Assembly: GCF_000423645.1 (NCBI RefSeq)
Contig: NZ_AUIJ01000002.1
Coordinates: 62,001-126,000 of the forward strand
Direction: 5' to 3'
Source of the DNA: Sediminimonas qiaohouensis DSM 21189
GTDB lineage: Bacteria > Pseudomonadota > Alphaproteobacteria > Rhodobacterales > Rhodobacteraceae
Length of the DNA: 64,000 bases
Shown: positions 1-9,129 of the stretch, one piece after another
Layout of the letters: the number at the start of each line of letters is the position of its first letter
How positions within the stretch are numbered: position 1 is the stretch's first letter
Notes under the pieces: model-generated
Database searches by the model: none
Told to the model about the DNA's origin: nothing
What the model saw: only the letters and a program-made list of their open reading frames with translations
Made by a program: the position numbers and the translations under genes

Positions 1-2349
1 CTCCAGCCCATCCGCCTCCAGCGATAGCCGGTCGATGCGCGGCGGCTCTCCTAGTGCGCCTGCCACCTCCAGCCGCCCCTGCCCCGCCTCGGGCAAGGCC
101 CAGCCGATCCACGGCAGGTTCAAACCCAGCCCCGCCAGATCCGATTGCAGGGTAAACGCCGGTTGGCTGCCGCGATTGAACACGATCTCGAAAGGCGCCG
201 CGTTTCGCCCCGAAACGGACCCAGGCGGTAGGCCAACGCGGAACTCCTCGACGAACTCCTGCGACAGGGTCACGGTGCCGTCTACGCGGCTTTTGCCCGC
301 ATCCTCCTTGCGCAACCCGCTGTGCCATACGGCATCGAATGGCACGCGACCGACCCGGCCCTTGCCACTGATGGTCACCGCGTCATTGTCGGCCTCCACC
401 TCCAGCAGCGGCGCCGCCAATACCCGCTCCGGCACGATCTTTTCGCTGCGCACGTCGCGCAAGTGCCCGCGCGCGGAAAACACTACCTCCTCGGGCTGCA
501 ACCCCTTCTTCAGCCTCAGCGCGAGCGAGGCGCGCACCTCCGCACGCCCGTCGGCCAGCGTCACCGGCTGTCCCGCTTTCTCGATAAAGTTGAGCGGATC
601 GCTGTCCAGCATCGAAAGCGCCGCCGTGATCGTGCTTTGCGATCGCAAATGCACCGTCGCCGGCGCCTCGTGGATGCGCACATCGGGCACCACCAGGCTG
701 GTGCCCGCCACGTCCAGCGCGCCGCCCTGCGGGGGCGTGACATGCCCGCGCGCGGCGGTTACGACAAAGCGGTTATTCATCAACGTCGCATGCCCCGCGC
801 CGCCGTGCAGAACCGGCAATTGGCGCGCGTATGTCACCTCGGCCTCGTCGAACTCGAACTCTAGGAACACGGTCTGGCGGACATCCATCCCGGTGCGATA
901 CGCCAGCCGGATATCGTGCACCGACGCACTGTGCAGGTTCTCGACGATCCAGTTGCGCGTGCGCGGCTTGATGCGTTGCGGCCAAAGCGCGACCACACGA
1001 TCGGGGCTGATCGCGTCCATCTCTCCGTTCAGCGCCAGCGCCCAGCCCCCGGCCCCCGCATCCAGCGTTCCGTCCAGATGCAGCACCTGTTCCTGGTCGG
1101 TGATGCTGACCTGCCCGATATCCAGCGAAAATGGATCAAGCCGCAGGCGGAAATCCATCTCGGCCCGCTCAAGCTTCACCGGCTCGGGATAGAGCGCGTC
1201 GGGGTTGGCGGCGATGTCGCGCAGAGTGAACTGCCCCAGCATCTCGCGCGGCCAGCCGTCTTGCATCCCCCGCAACGTCGCGCGCCCCTCGGCCCGCAGA
1301 CTGACCCATTTGCTGCTGACCGAAACCTCGTCAAAGCGCAATTGCTCCGTCGTCGGCGAATATGTCAGGTAGGCGCGCGCCGCATCGAACGGGATCGGGC
1401 GCGTGGCCTCGGTCGGTTGCACAACGCCCGCCCCGATCTGCAACGTCGCGTTCAGCGGCCCAAGCGCCCCCGCCCCGTTCAGCGACGCCCGGATCGCCCC
1501 CGAAATCGGCGCCCGCAGCACGTTCAGCCACGCCAGCGCCGGCGCCTGGTCGGCAATGTCGGCCGCCGCCATGTCGCGAAAGCTCATCCCGAATTGCGCC
1601 GCGGACGAGCCAAGCGCGCTGGAATAGCTCAGCTCGAGCGTGGTGGCGTAATCATACCCGCCAAGAAGGGCGAAGTCGCCGCTCACGCTCAGCTCTCCTT
1701 GCTCCCGCGTCAGGCGCAGCCGCCCGCCATCCACCGTCCAGGCCCGCCCCGCGCGCGCATCCTCATAGCGCACGGTCAGCGCCTCGGCGGTGACGCTGCG
1801 CAGCGACGATAGCTGCGGCCGTGCCATCAGGGCATCCACCGCCTCGACGATCTGCGCCGCGCTTACCGCCTGCCCCAGCGGGCGCAGGTCCGCCCCCAGC
1901 GACAGATCGAACACCCCGTCCGGCGTGCGCCGCACCTTGACCCGCGCCCCCGACAGGCGCACCCGCCCGGGCCGTATCCGCCCCTCCAGCAACGCCGCGC
2001 CCGAGACGCTCAGCTCAATATCGCTCAGCGTCAGAACCGGTCGCCCCGATACCTCGCTCAGGTCCACGTCCTGCAATCGCAAGCTGGGCTGCCACCCCTG
2101 CGACACCACAAGCGTCACCGCGCCAAAGCGCACCTGCATCCCCGGCAGCGCCGCGCTGGCGCGGTCCTCGATCCGTTCGTGCATCCATTGCGGCGCCTCC
2201 AGCGGCCTGCCGATCGCCGACACCACCAGCAACATCACCGCCACCGCCAGCGCCGCCAGCCCGATCAGCGCGGCAAACCCCACGCGCCGCCGCCTGCGCC
2301 GCCGCGGGGCCTTTTCGCTGTGGGAAGAGGTGGGATCGGGTGATTTCAT
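1..2349 (-). CDS. AsmA-like / DUF3971 envelope protein (C-terminus cut)
   Basis: Reading the minus strand from an ATG at 2349 gives an open frame of 783 codons that runs off the window, so the C-terminal part is missing. The N-terminus has an arginine-rich patch (about residues 16-22), one membrane segment (about 24-46) and then a long beta-rich periplasmic region with repeated short strands. This fits the YhdP/DUF3971 AsmA-like proteins, thought to bridge inner and outer membrane in lipid transport. It is divergent from the bcp-like gene with a spacer of about 110 bp. Family assignment rests on architecture and on my memory that Rhodobacterales place this gene beside a peroxiredoxin; the exact role is inferred. 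Confidence 0.8.
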   Translation of the reverse strand, partial: MKSPDPTSSHSEKAPRRRRRRRVGFAALIGLAALAVAVMLLVVSAIGRPLEAPQWMHERIEDRASAALPGMQVRFGAVTLVVSQGWQPSLRLQDVDLSEVSGRPVLTLSDIELSVSGAALLEGRIRPGRVRLSGARVKVRRTPDGVFDLSLGADLRPLGQAVSAAQIVEAVDALMARPQLSSLRSVTAEALTVRYEDARAGRAWTVDGGRLRLTREQGELSVSGDFALLGGYDYATTLELSYSSALGSSAAQFGMSFRDMAAADIADQAPALAWLNVLRAPISGAIRASLNGAGALGPLNATLQIGAGVVQPTEATRPIPFDAARAYLTYSPTTEQLRFDEVSVSSKWVSLRAEGRATLRGMQDGWPREMLGQFTLRDIAANPDALYPEPVKLERAEMDFRLRLDPFSLDIGQVSITDQEQVLHLDGTLDAGAGGWALALNGEMDAISPDRVVALWPQRIKPRTRNWIVENLHSASVHDIRLAYRTGMDVRQTVFLEFEFDEAEVTYARQLPVLHGGAGHATLMNNRFVVTAARGHVTPPQGGALDVAGTSLVVPDVRIHEAPATVHLRSQSTITAALSMLDSDPLNFIEKAGQPVTLADGRAEVRASLALRLKKGLQPEEVVFSARGHLRDVRSEKIVPERVLAAPLLEVEADNDAVTISGKGRVGRVPFDAVWHSGLRKEDAGKSRVDGTVTLSQEFVEEFRVGLPPGSVSGRNAAPFEIVFNRGSQPAFTLQSDLAGLGLNLPWIGWALPEAGQGRLEVAGALGEPPRIDRLSLEADGLE

Positions 2350-2458
2350 TGTCTGTCTTGGTCTGCCTCGACGCACGGCCCTTGCGGGTCGCGCTTTATT
2401 CTCGCCGCTCACGCCCTAATATGAAACTCGCTTTTTGTCCGCAGAAAAGGAATAGCAC

Positions 2459-2920
2459 ATGCTCGACGCGCCCGACACCGCCCCCGATTTCACCCTGCCC
2501 TGCGATGACGGCACCCGCGTCACGCTGTCGGCGCTGCGCCCGGCGCCCGTTGTCCTGTTCTTCTATCCGCGCGACGACACCTCGGGCTGCACACGCGAGG
2601 CGACCGATTTCACCGCCCTCGCGGATGATTTCGCGGCATTGGGCGTCAAGGTGTTCGGCATCTCCAAGGACAGTCTCGCCAGCCATGAAAAATTCGCCGC
2701 CAAGCACGGCCTCGCCGTCCCCCTTCTGTCCGACGCGGACGGCACAGTGTGCGAGGATTACGGCACCTGGCGGGAGAAAAAGATGTACGGAAAAGCCTTC
2801 TGGGGGATCGAACGCTCGACGTTCCTGATCGACGGATCGGGGCAAATCGCCCGCGCCTGGCGCAAGGTCAAGGTGCCCGATCACGCCGCCGCGGTCCTTG
2901 CCGCCGCGCGCGCCATGTGA
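2459..2920 (+). CDS. bcp: Bcp/PrxQ-type peroxiredoxin
   Basis: A 153-residue thioredoxin-fold peroxidase expected to reduce hydrogen peroxide and alkyl hydroperoxides in the cytoplasm. The active site reads PRDDTSGC, with the peroxidatic cysteine at 44 and the conserved Thr/Ser three residues before it. The second cysteine that many Bcp proteins carry five residues later is absent. Another cysteine lies at about residue 99 in GTVCEDYG, where some PrxQ proteins have a resolving cysteine, so the protein may be 1-Cys or use that alternative. It is a single gene between the divergent AsmA-like gene and the M23 peptidase. Confidence 0.93.
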   Translation: MLDAPDTAPDFTLPCDDGTRVTLSALRPAPVVLFFYPRDDTSGCTREATDFTALADDFAALGVKVFGISKDSLASHEKFAAKHGLAVPLLSDADGTVCEDYGTWREKKMYGKAFWGIERSTFLIDGSGQIARAWRKVKVPDHAAAVLAAARAM

Positions 2921-3120
2921 GCTTGCTTCGCCTGAGCAATGTCGCTCAAGCGCTTCATTTCGGCGGTTTTTTGCCAAATTCCGGCCCTGCACGGCCCTGC
3001 GAGCGCCCTCGCGGGCGGAAAGCGGTTGCCCTGCGCGCGCTCACTGGTTAATCAAATCCAAAGCCCTGGACAGCATAACACGGGGCGCGCACAAAGGGAC
3101 GGATCAAGGGGCACGAACCA

Positions 3121-4446
3121 TTGAGAACACGACTGGCAATTCGTTTCGACACGATGCTCGAGGCCTGGTTTCCCGAGCGTCGGCTCTTCCTGAAGTCCGA
3201 TACCGATACCCGCTTCATCCGGCTCAGGCCGCACACCCAGATGATCGGCTTTGCCGGCAGTACGCTGCTGGTGGCCTGGGCGATTATCGCCACCGCGATC
3301 ATCTTGATGGATTCGATCGGCGCGGGAAATTTCCGCGACCAGGCCCGCCGCGATCAGCAAACATACGAGGCGCGGCTCAACGCCCTTGCGCAAGAACGCG
3401 ATGCCCGCGCCAGCGAGGCGCAGGCCGCGCAAGAGCGGTTCAACAGCACGCTTGAGCAGGTCTCGCAAATGCAGACAGAGTTGCTGGCCTCGGAAACCCG
3501 TCGGCGCGAGTTGGAGACAGGGATCGACGTGATCCAGACCACCCTGCGCCGTACCCTCAAGGAACGCGACGCCATAAAGCGAAAGGTCGCCGCGCTCACG
3601 GATGGCGACCAATCCGCGTCGCAAGCCAACGTGACCGAGGCCGAATCCGAGGCCATGGACATGGTGATCGCCGCCCTCGCCGATACCGCGACGGAACGTG
3701 ACATCATCGCCACCGACGCGCAGGACGCGGTGAAAACCGCCAAGGAGCTGGAATTTCAGATCCGCCTGATGCAGGACCAGAACGATCAGATCTTCCGCCA
3801 GCTTGAAGAGGCGATGGCCGTCTCGGTCAAGCCGCTCGACAAGATGTTCCGCTCGGCCGGGATGAATACTGAGACCATCCTCGACCAGGTGCGCTCGGGC
3901 TATTCCGGGCAAGGCGGGCCGCTGATGCCGATATCGTTTTCCACCAAGAGCCAGGAACTGACCCCGGACGAAGTGCGCGCCAACCGTATCTTGCAGCAGA
4001 TGGACAAGCTCAACCTCTACCGCATCGCCGCCGAAAAGGCGCCGTTCAACAACCCGGTGCGCGCCTCGTTCCGCTTTACCAGCCCTTTCGGCAATCGCCG
4101 CCACCCCGTCACCGGCGGCAACCGCATGCATGACGGCGTCGATTTCGCCGCCCCCATGGGTACCGACATTTTCGCCACCGCCGATGGCGTTGTCACCTAT
4201 GCCGGCTGGCAATCGGGCTATGGCCGCATCGTCAAGATCCGGCACGAATTTGGCGTCGAAACCCGCTACGCCCATATGTCGCGCATCCGCGTCAAGAAGG
4301 GACAAAAAGTCTCGCGCGGGGACCATATCGGTGATATGGGCAACTCAGGACGGTCCACCGGCTCGCACGTTCACTACGAAGTGCGCGTAAACGGGAAACC
4401 CGTCAATCCAATGACCTACATCAAGGCTGCGAGAAATGTTTTCTAG
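3121..4446 (+). CDS. M23 family metallopeptidase with DUF5930-type N-terminus
   Basis: A 441-residue peptidoglycan endopeptidase of the LytM type anchored in the inner membrane. A short cytoplasmic N-terminus precedes a membrane segment (about 42-64), a long coiled-coil stretch (about 72-260) and a C-terminal M23 domain (about 318-430). Zinc ligands are visible: H337 and D341 in MHDGVD, and H416 and H418 in HVHYE. The TTG start at 3121 is preferred because it keeps the conserved N-terminus and has AAGGGG about 10 bases upstream; an ATG at 3154 is the alternative. All zinc ligands are present, so the domain is probably active rather than an EnvC-like activator. It overlaps the downstream bactofilin by 11 bases. 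Confidence 0.92.
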   Translation: MRTRLAIRFDTMLEAWFPERRLFLKSDTDTRFIRLRPHTQMIGFAGSTLLVAWAIIATAIILMDSIGAGNFRDQARRDQQTYEARLNALAQERDARASEAQAAQERFNSTLEQVSQMQTELLASETRRRELETGIDVIQTTLRRTLKERDAIKRKVAALTDGDQSASQANVTEAESEAMDMVIAALADTATERDIIATDAQDAVKTAKELEFQIRLMQDQNDQIFRQLEEAMAVSVKPLDKMFRSAGMNTETILDQVRSGYSGQGGPLMPISFSTKSQELTPDEVRANRILQQMDKLNLYRIAAEKAPFNNPVRASFRFTSPFGNRRHPVTGGNRMHDGVDFAAPMGTDIFATADGVVTYAGWQSGYGRIVKIRHEFGVETRYAHMSRIRVKKGQKVSRGDHIGDMGNSGRSTGSHVHYEVRVNGKPVNPMTYIKAARNVF

Positions 4447-5047
4447 AAGCAAGATCAACGACCCCGGCCCCAAGGCTGACGACGCAAGCAAACCCGCCGC
4501 GTCCGAAGCCACCCAAAGTGCCGCGCAGAGCAAGCCTGCCGAACCCAAGAGCAGCAGCCCCGCCAAGCCCAAGCCGCCGGCGTCGACCCTGTCCTCGGAT
4601 CTGCATATCAGCGGCAACATCAAGACCAGTGGCGATGTCCAGGTCGAAGGCACCGTCGAAGGCGATATTCGCGCACACCTGCTGACGGTCGGCGAATCCG
4701 CCACCATCAAGGGCGAGATCGTCGCCGATGACGTGGTCATCAACGGTCGCATCGTGGGCCGTGTGCGCGGCCTCAAGGTGCGCCTGACCTCCACCGCGCG
4801 GGTCGAAGGGGATATCATCCACAAGACCATCGCGATCGAATCCGGCGCCCATTTCGAAGGCTCGGTTCAGCGGCAGGATGACCCGCTCACGCCCCAGAAC
4901 AAGGGCGCGGCCACACCGCAACCGCAGCGCCAGCAGCAAACGCAGCAACAGCAGCAACGCAGCCAGCAACAGCAGCCCGCAGCGGCCAAACCCGCCAGCA
5001 GTGAGGCCGCCGCCGCCTCGCAGGGCAAGGGCAACACCGGCTCCTGA
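4436..5047 (+). CDS. Bactofilin (polymer-forming cytoskeletal protein)
   Basis: A 203-residue protein with a central bactofilin beta-helix (about residues 50-145), seen as short repeats such as SGDVQVEGTVEGDI and ATIKGEIVADDVVI. The N-terminus is rich in Lys/Ala/Pro and the C-terminal tail is low-complexity, dominated by Gln. Bactofilins assemble into membrane-associated filaments without nucleotide and often recruit cell-wall enzymes. The start codon lies inside the end of the M23 peptidase gene, so the two are probably translationally coupled and act together in local cell-wall remodelling. A hairpin terminator follows the stop codon. Confidence 0.93.
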   Translation: MFSRSKINDPGPKADDASKPAASEATQSAAQSKPAEPKSSSPAKPKPPASTLSSDLHISGNIKTSGDVQVEGTVEGDIRAHLLTVGESATIKGEIVADDVVINGRIVGRVRGLKVRLTSTARVEGDIIHKTIAIESGAHFEGSVQRQDDPLTPQNKGAATPQPQRQQQTQQQQQRSQQQQPAAAKPASSEAAAASQGKGNTGS

Positions 5048-5071
5048 GCCGCACCGCAATCCTGAACGCCG

Positions 5072-5102
5072 AAGGGCGCCGCACCACCGCGGCGCCCTTT
5101 GT
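5072..5102 (+). terminator. Rho-independent terminator after bactofilin
   Basis: An inverted repeat GGGCGCCGC / GCGGCGCCC with a 6-base loop (5074-5097) is followed by a short T-run. It begins about 25 bases after the bactofilin stop codon and is placed to end the M23-bactofilin transcript. Confidence 0.75.
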
Positions 5103-5181
5103 CATTGGCGGGGGTGTGGAGCCAAGCACAAACCAAGCGAGCGCCTGCCCTTGGGGTGACGCCGCAACGACCGAGCTGAAC

Positions 5182-5208
5182 ACTTTATCCCGCCAAATAC
5201 CTCCACCC
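5182..5208 (-). repeat. Degenerate copy of intergenic TATTT-GGC repeat
   Basis: Read on the minus strand, this spacer holds GGAGGTATTTGG followed by CGGGATAAAG. It resembles the better copies at 9005-9112, 28968-29030 and 58942-58976. It is the weakest member and is included because it also lies at the 3' side of a gene, here the HNH endonuclease. Confidence 0.35.
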
Positions 5209-5253
5209 TACCGATGGCAGTGCCCGGCCTCCAAAGCGCCAGCCCGCCGGAAC

Positions 5254-5275
5254 AAAAAGGCGCTCGCCCGGCGCC
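5254..5275 (-). terminator. Terminator downstream of HNH endonuclease gene
   Basis: On the minus strand GGCGC, a 7-base loop and GCGCC are followed by five T residues. It lies about 50 bases after the stop codon of the HNH gene, a suitable position for its terminator. Confidence 0.5.
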
Positions 5276-5322
5276 CTGCGGGCGCTGTTCGGGCGGGGGC
5301 GCCACCCCCCACCACCAGCCCT

Positions 5323-5907
5323 TCACGCCTCCAACTCGGCATCCCAATACAGGAAATCGATCCAGCTTTCGTGCAGGTGGTTGGGCGGGAACTTGCGCCC
5401 CATGTTGCGCATTTCCTCGGCGCCCGGCGCGCGCGGCGTCTTGCGCAGGTGCAGCCCCGAGCGCCGCAGGCTCCGCGATCCCTTGCGCAGGTTGCACGGC
5501 GCGCAGGCGGCCACCACGTTTTCCCACGTGGTCGTGCCCCCGGCGGCGCGCGGCACCACGTGATCAAAGGTCAGATCGGAGCGCGTGCCGCAGTACTGAC
5601 AGCGAAATTCATCCCGCAGAAAAAGATTGAAGCGCGTGAATGCCACGCGCTTCCTCGGTTTGACGTAATCTCTCAGAACCACCACCGACGGCATTCGTAT
5701 CCGCATGCTCGGGCTTCGCACCACGTGGTCATACTCGGCCACGATATCGACCCGGTCCAGCCACACCGCCTTGACCGCCTCCTGCCAGGGCCACAGCGAT
5801 AGCGGGTAATATGAGAGCGGCCGGTAATCCGCATTCAGCACCAGCGCCGGGTTCTGCTTGAGCCCCGCCGGCTCCCTGACAAAATCGCGCCTGAAGTCTC
5901 CGTCCAT
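5323..5907 (-). CDS. HNH endonuclease family protein
   Basis: A 194-residue protein starting at the ATG at 5907, which has GGGAGAA at good spacing; an upstream in-frame ATG at 6012 would add a non-conserved leader. The C-terminal half is a zinc-stabilised HNH domain: CQYC (103-106), the DH of DHVVP (115-116), Asn 130 and CAPC (135-138). The N-terminal part (NADYRPLSYYPLSLWPWQEAV) is typical of a chromosomal HNH family widespread in alphaproteobacteria. Its cellular substrate is not known. It lies apart from any mobile element and appears to be a core gene rather than a restriction enzyme. Confidence 0.92.
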   Translation of the reverse strand: MDGDFRRDFVREPAGLKQNPALVLNADYRPLSYYPLSLWPWQEAVKAVWLDRVDIVAEYDHVVRSPSMRIRMPSVVVLRDYVKPRKRVAFTRFNLFLRDEFRCQYCGTRSDLTFDHVVPRAAGGTTTWENVVAACAPCNLRKGSRSLRRSGLHLRKTPRAPGAEEMRNMGRKFPPNHLHESWIDFLYWDAELEA

Positions 5908-6079
5908 CTGGCAATTCTCCCTGCCCAGCCTGCCCTGCGATGGCGACGGGGCGGGGGACCGCCCCGGCACATCTAACACTATATATCGCGTTCGCCGTGG
6001 GGCAAGCCCCATGTATCTGCGATCACACCAAGGCAGTAGCGCGCCATTGCAACAGCGCGATGACAGGCGCGGGCGCCGC

Positions 6080-7324
6080 TCAGACCCACTCGCCCTTGCG
6101 GAACACCGGGACGCGGCTGCCGTCCCCTGTCACGCCGTCGATGTCGATCTCGGCCGAGCCGATCATCCAGTCGATATGGATCATGCTCTCGTTGCCGCCC
6201 CGCGCCGCGATCTCTTCGCGGCTGAGGGTATCGCCCCCCTCGAAGCACTTGGAATAGCACTGCCCAAGCGCGATGTGGCAGGCGGCGTTCTCATCGAACA
6301 GCGTGTTGTAAAACAATAGCCCCGATTGCGAGATTGGCGAGGAATGCGGCACCAACGCCACCTCGCCCAGGCGCCGCGCGCCCTCGTCGCTGTCCAGAAC
6401 CTTGTGCAGAACCGCCTCGCCGCGGCTGGCGCTGGCCTCGACGATCCGGCCGGATTCGAATCGCACGGCGATATCCTCGATCAACGTCCCCTGGTACGAA
6501 AGCGGCTTGGTCGCGCTCACATGCCCCTCCACCCGCGCGGCGTGCGGCGTGGTGAACACCTCTTCGCTGGGGATGTTGGGGTTGCACACGATCCCGTTCT
6601 TGGCCAGCGACGCGCCGCCCATCCATTCGTGCCCATCGGCCAGGCCCACGCGCAGATCGGTGCCCGGCCCGGTGAAATGCAACGCCGCGAACCGCTGCGC
6701 ATTCAGCCAATCCGTCCGCGCCCTGAGCCGCGCGTTATGCGCCTGCCAGTTGGCCACGGCATCGGCATCCTCCACGCGCGAAGCCGCGAATATCGCATCG
6801 GCCAGCTTCGCCACCGCCGCCCCCTCGGGCAGGTCCGGGAACACCAGCTGCGCCCACTCCGTGCCCGGCCACGCCACCAGGTTCCAGTTGATGTCGAACC
6901 CGGTGATCCGCTCGCGCGCGGGCTTGTAAGCCTCCGATTGCGCCTTGGACGCGCGCGACACACGCTCGGGATCCTCGTTGGACAGCAGCATCGGGTTGTC
7001 GCCCACCACTCCCAACCGCGCGGTATTGGCGTCGAACGCCTGCGCCATCCCCTCGTAAAGCCACCCCGCCGCGCGGTCGAAGCTTTCGTCGCGGGCATGC
7101 GCGAACCGCGCCAGCGTCACTTGGTCATCCGACAACAGCGGCGTCACCACGCCCGCGCCCGCCTCATACGCATGCACCGCGATGCGCCGCACCAAAGGCG
7201 CCGCCGCGATCGGCGCGGTCAGCAGCAGGTCCTGCCCCTCTTGCAGGTTCAACCCCACCTTCACGGCCACCTCGGCCAAACGGTCCAGCTTGACAGGATC
7301 AATCGGTGCGGTTTCGGTGCTCAT
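6080..7324 (-). CDS. M29 family aminopeptidase (AmpS/AmpT-like)
   Basis: A 414-residue metallo-aminopeptidase of family M29. Recognisable blocks include NLQEGQDLLL near the N-terminus, FTGPGTDLRVGL with EVFTTPH (metal-binding region), and the C-terminal series HIALGQCYSKCFEGG and SMIHIDWMIGS. Members use two divalent metals to remove N-terminal residues from peptides in the cytoplasm. The start at 7324 (MSTETAP) is chosen over upstream in-frame options because family similarity begins there. It is divergent from the aminotransferase at 7605 with a spacer of about 280 bp that should hold both promoters. Confidence 0.93.
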   Translation of the reverse strand: MSTETAPIDPVKLDRLAEVAVKVGLNLQEGQDLLLTAPIAAAPLVRRIAVHAYEAGAGVVTPLLSDDQVTLARFAHARDESFDRAAGWLYEGMAQAFDANTARLGVVGDNPMLLSNEDPERVSRASKAQSEAYKPARERITGFDINWNLVAWPGTEWAQLVFPDLPEGAAVAKLADAIFAASRVEDADAVANWQAHNARLRARTDWLNAQRFAALHFTGPGTDLRVGLADGHEWMGGASLAKNGIVCNPNIPSEEVFTTPHAARVEGHVSATKPLSYQGTLIEDIAVRFESGRIVEASASRGEAVLHKVLDSDEGARRLGEVALVPHSSPISQSGLLFYNTLFDENAACHIALGQCYSKCFEGGDTLSREEIAARGGNESMIHIDWMIGSAEIDIDGVTGDGSRVPVFRKGEWV

Positions 7325-7604
7325 CGTGGCGGCCTCCAAGGGGGGTGATCGGGTCTGGCAGACCATAAGCCGCGCACCAGCAGGGTCAATGGCCCGGCGA
7401 CACATCCTCCCGACGCACCGCCGCGCATGCAGCCACCCGCGCACAAACGATAAGTCCAGATGCCCCCGCCCCGGCCTCCGTGCCGCAAATCCGCGTGACA
7501 AGCCCGCACCAGACCCACACACTGCGGCCAAAACCACCCGGTCCCCGCGCGCGCGCCACGCCACGCGAAGGGGCCAAAGCCACCAAACCCAACAGGAGCC
7601 TACC

Positions 7605-8987
7605 ATGGAACCGCTTTCCAATTCCTCTGCCCAGGTCGATATCTCGACCGCGCTGCACCCCTATACCGACGCCCGCGCGCACGAGGCCCAAGGCCCCGTC
7701 ATCATCGACCGGGGCGACGGCATCCACGTCTACGACCAGGGCGGCAAACGCTATATCGAGGGGCTGGCCGGGCTGTGGTCGGTCGCCGTCGGATTCAACC
7801 AGCCGCGACTGCGCGATGCGGCCACCGCCCAGATGGACCGCCTGCCCTATTACCATAGCTTCGCGCACAAGGCGCACGAGCCCTCGATCCGGCTAGGCGA
7901 GAAGCTGGTCGAAATGACGCCGGACAACCTCACGCGCGTGTTTTTCACCAATTCGGGGTCCGAGGCCAATGATACAGTGGTCAAGATGCTGTGGTACATG
8001 AACAACGCCCTCGGCAAGCCAGAGAAGAAAAAGTTCCTCGCCCGCACCAAGGGTTATCACGGCATCACCGTCGCCTCGGGCAGCCTCACGGGCCTGCCCA
8101 ACAACCACCGCGATTTTGACCTGCCGGCGATCCCGGTCACGCACCTGACCTGCCCGCATTTCTACCGCTTCGGCAAGAACGGCGAGAGCGAAGAGGCGTT
8201 CACCGCGCGTCTCCTGGCCGAGCTGGAAGAAGTGATCGCGGCCGAGGGCGCCGACACCATCGCCGGCTTCATCGGCGAGCCGTTGATGGCCGCCGGCGGT
8301 GTGATGCCGCCGCCCGCCGGCTACTGGCCCGGGGTCGAGGCGATTTGCCGCAAACACGATATCAAGCTGATCGCGGATGAGGTGATCAACGGCTTCGGCC
8401 GCCTCGGCAGCGCCTTCGGCGCCACCCATTACGGCTTTACCCCCGATATCATGGTGACCTCGAAACAGCTCACCTCGTCCTACATGCCGCTGGCCGCCAT
8501 TATTTTCTCGGAAGAGATCTATGACGGCATCGCAGACAACTCGCACCGCATCGGCACATTCGGGCATGGCTACACCGCCAGCGGCCACCCCGTCGCCACC
8601 GCCGTGGGGCTGGAAAACCTCAAGATCATCGAAGAGATGGACCTGATCGGCAACGCCGCCCGCCTGGGCCAGGTGCTGCAGTCCGAACTGGCCCAACTCG
8701 CGGATCACCCGCTGGTGGGCGAGGTGCGCGGCGAGGGCCTGATCGCGGGGCTGGAGCTGGTCGCCGACAAGGCCGGCAAGACGCCGTTCGATCCGGTCGG
8801 CAAGCTGGGGCTGGCCGCCTTCAACATCGGCCACGACGAAGGGCTGATCATGCGTAATATCGGCGACACGCTGGCGCTGTGCCCGCCGCTGATCCTGACC
8901 GAGGACGACGCCCGCGAAATTGCCGCCATCATGGCCCGCGTGCTCGACAGGACACAGGACTGGGCAAAGGACCAGGGCTTGCGCTGA
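7605..8987 (+). CDS. Class-III (omega) aminotransferase
   Basis: A 460-residue PLP-dependent aminotransferase of the subgroup that includes taurine-pyruvate and polyamine-pyruvate enzymes. Visible features are the phosphate-binding NSGSEAND, the DEVINGFGR block holding the PLP-interacting Asp, and the Schiff-base lysine K287 in SKQLTSSYMP. The start has AGGAG seven bases upstream. Substrate cannot be assigned from sequence; the amine donor may be an omega-amino acid or a diamine. It stands alone, with an intergenic repeat following its stop codon. Confidence 0.93.
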   Translation: MEPLSNSSAQVDISTALHPYTDARAHEAQGPVIIDRGDGIHVYDQGGKRYIEGLAGLWSVAVGFNQPRLRDAATAQMDRLPYYHSFAHKAHEPSIRLGEKLVEMTPDNLTRVFFTNSGSEANDTVVKMLWYMNNALGKPEKKKFLARTKGYHGITVASGSLTGLPNNHRDFDLPAIPVTHLTCPHFYRFGKNGESEEAFTARLLAELEEVIAAEGADTIAGFIGEPLMAAGGVMPPPAGYWPGVEAICRKHDIKLIADEVINGFGRLGSAFGATHYGFTPDIMVTSKQLTSSYMPLAAIIFSEEIYDGIADNSHRIGTFGHGYTASGHPVATAVGLENLKIIEEMDLIGNAARLGQVLQSELAQLADHPLVGEVRGEGLIAGLELVADKAGKTPFDPVGKLGLAAFNIGHDEGLIMRNIGDTLALCPPLILTEDDAREIAAIMARVLDRTQDWAKDQGLR

Positions 8988-9004
8988 CGCGCCCGCCCGG
9001 CCCG

Positions 9005-9053
9005 CCGGGGGCGCTGCCCCCGGACCCCCGGGATATTTTGGGCCAGAAGAAAC
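9005..9053 (+). repeat. Intergenic hairpin plus GGGATATTTTGGGCCAGAAG element
   Basis: A hairpin (CCGGGGGC / GCCCCCGG, 9005-9023) is followed by CCCCCGGGATATTTTGG and GCCAGAAGAAA. It starts 18 bases after the aminotransferase stop codon. The same element occurs inverted near 28968-29030. I recognise this motif as common in Rhodobacterales gene-end spacers; it probably works in transcription termination or mRNA 3'-end stability. Confidence 0.7.
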
Positions 9054-9075
9054 AGGGGCAAGGCACGTACCGGCC

Positions 9076-9112
9076 CTTCATCTTGCCCAAAATACTCCCG
9101 CCGGAGGCCTCC
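9076..9112 (-). repeat. Intergenic element GGCGGGAGTATTTTGGGCAAG, inverted
   Basis: Read on the minus strand: GCCTCCGGCGGGAGTATTTT followed by GGGCAAGATGAAG. It lies just past the stop codon of the deacylase at 9130, mirroring the element that follows the convergent aminotransferase. A near-identical copy lies at 58942-58976. Confidence 0.7.
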
Positions 9113-9129
9113 GCACTATCAGCCCGCGC

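Noticed and set aside
35-1812. Long plus-strand open frames opposite the AsmA-like gene
   Set aside because: Arginine-, serine- and proline-rich composition typical of GC-rich antisense frames; the minus strand reads as a coherent membrane-anchored protein from 2349 to the window edge.
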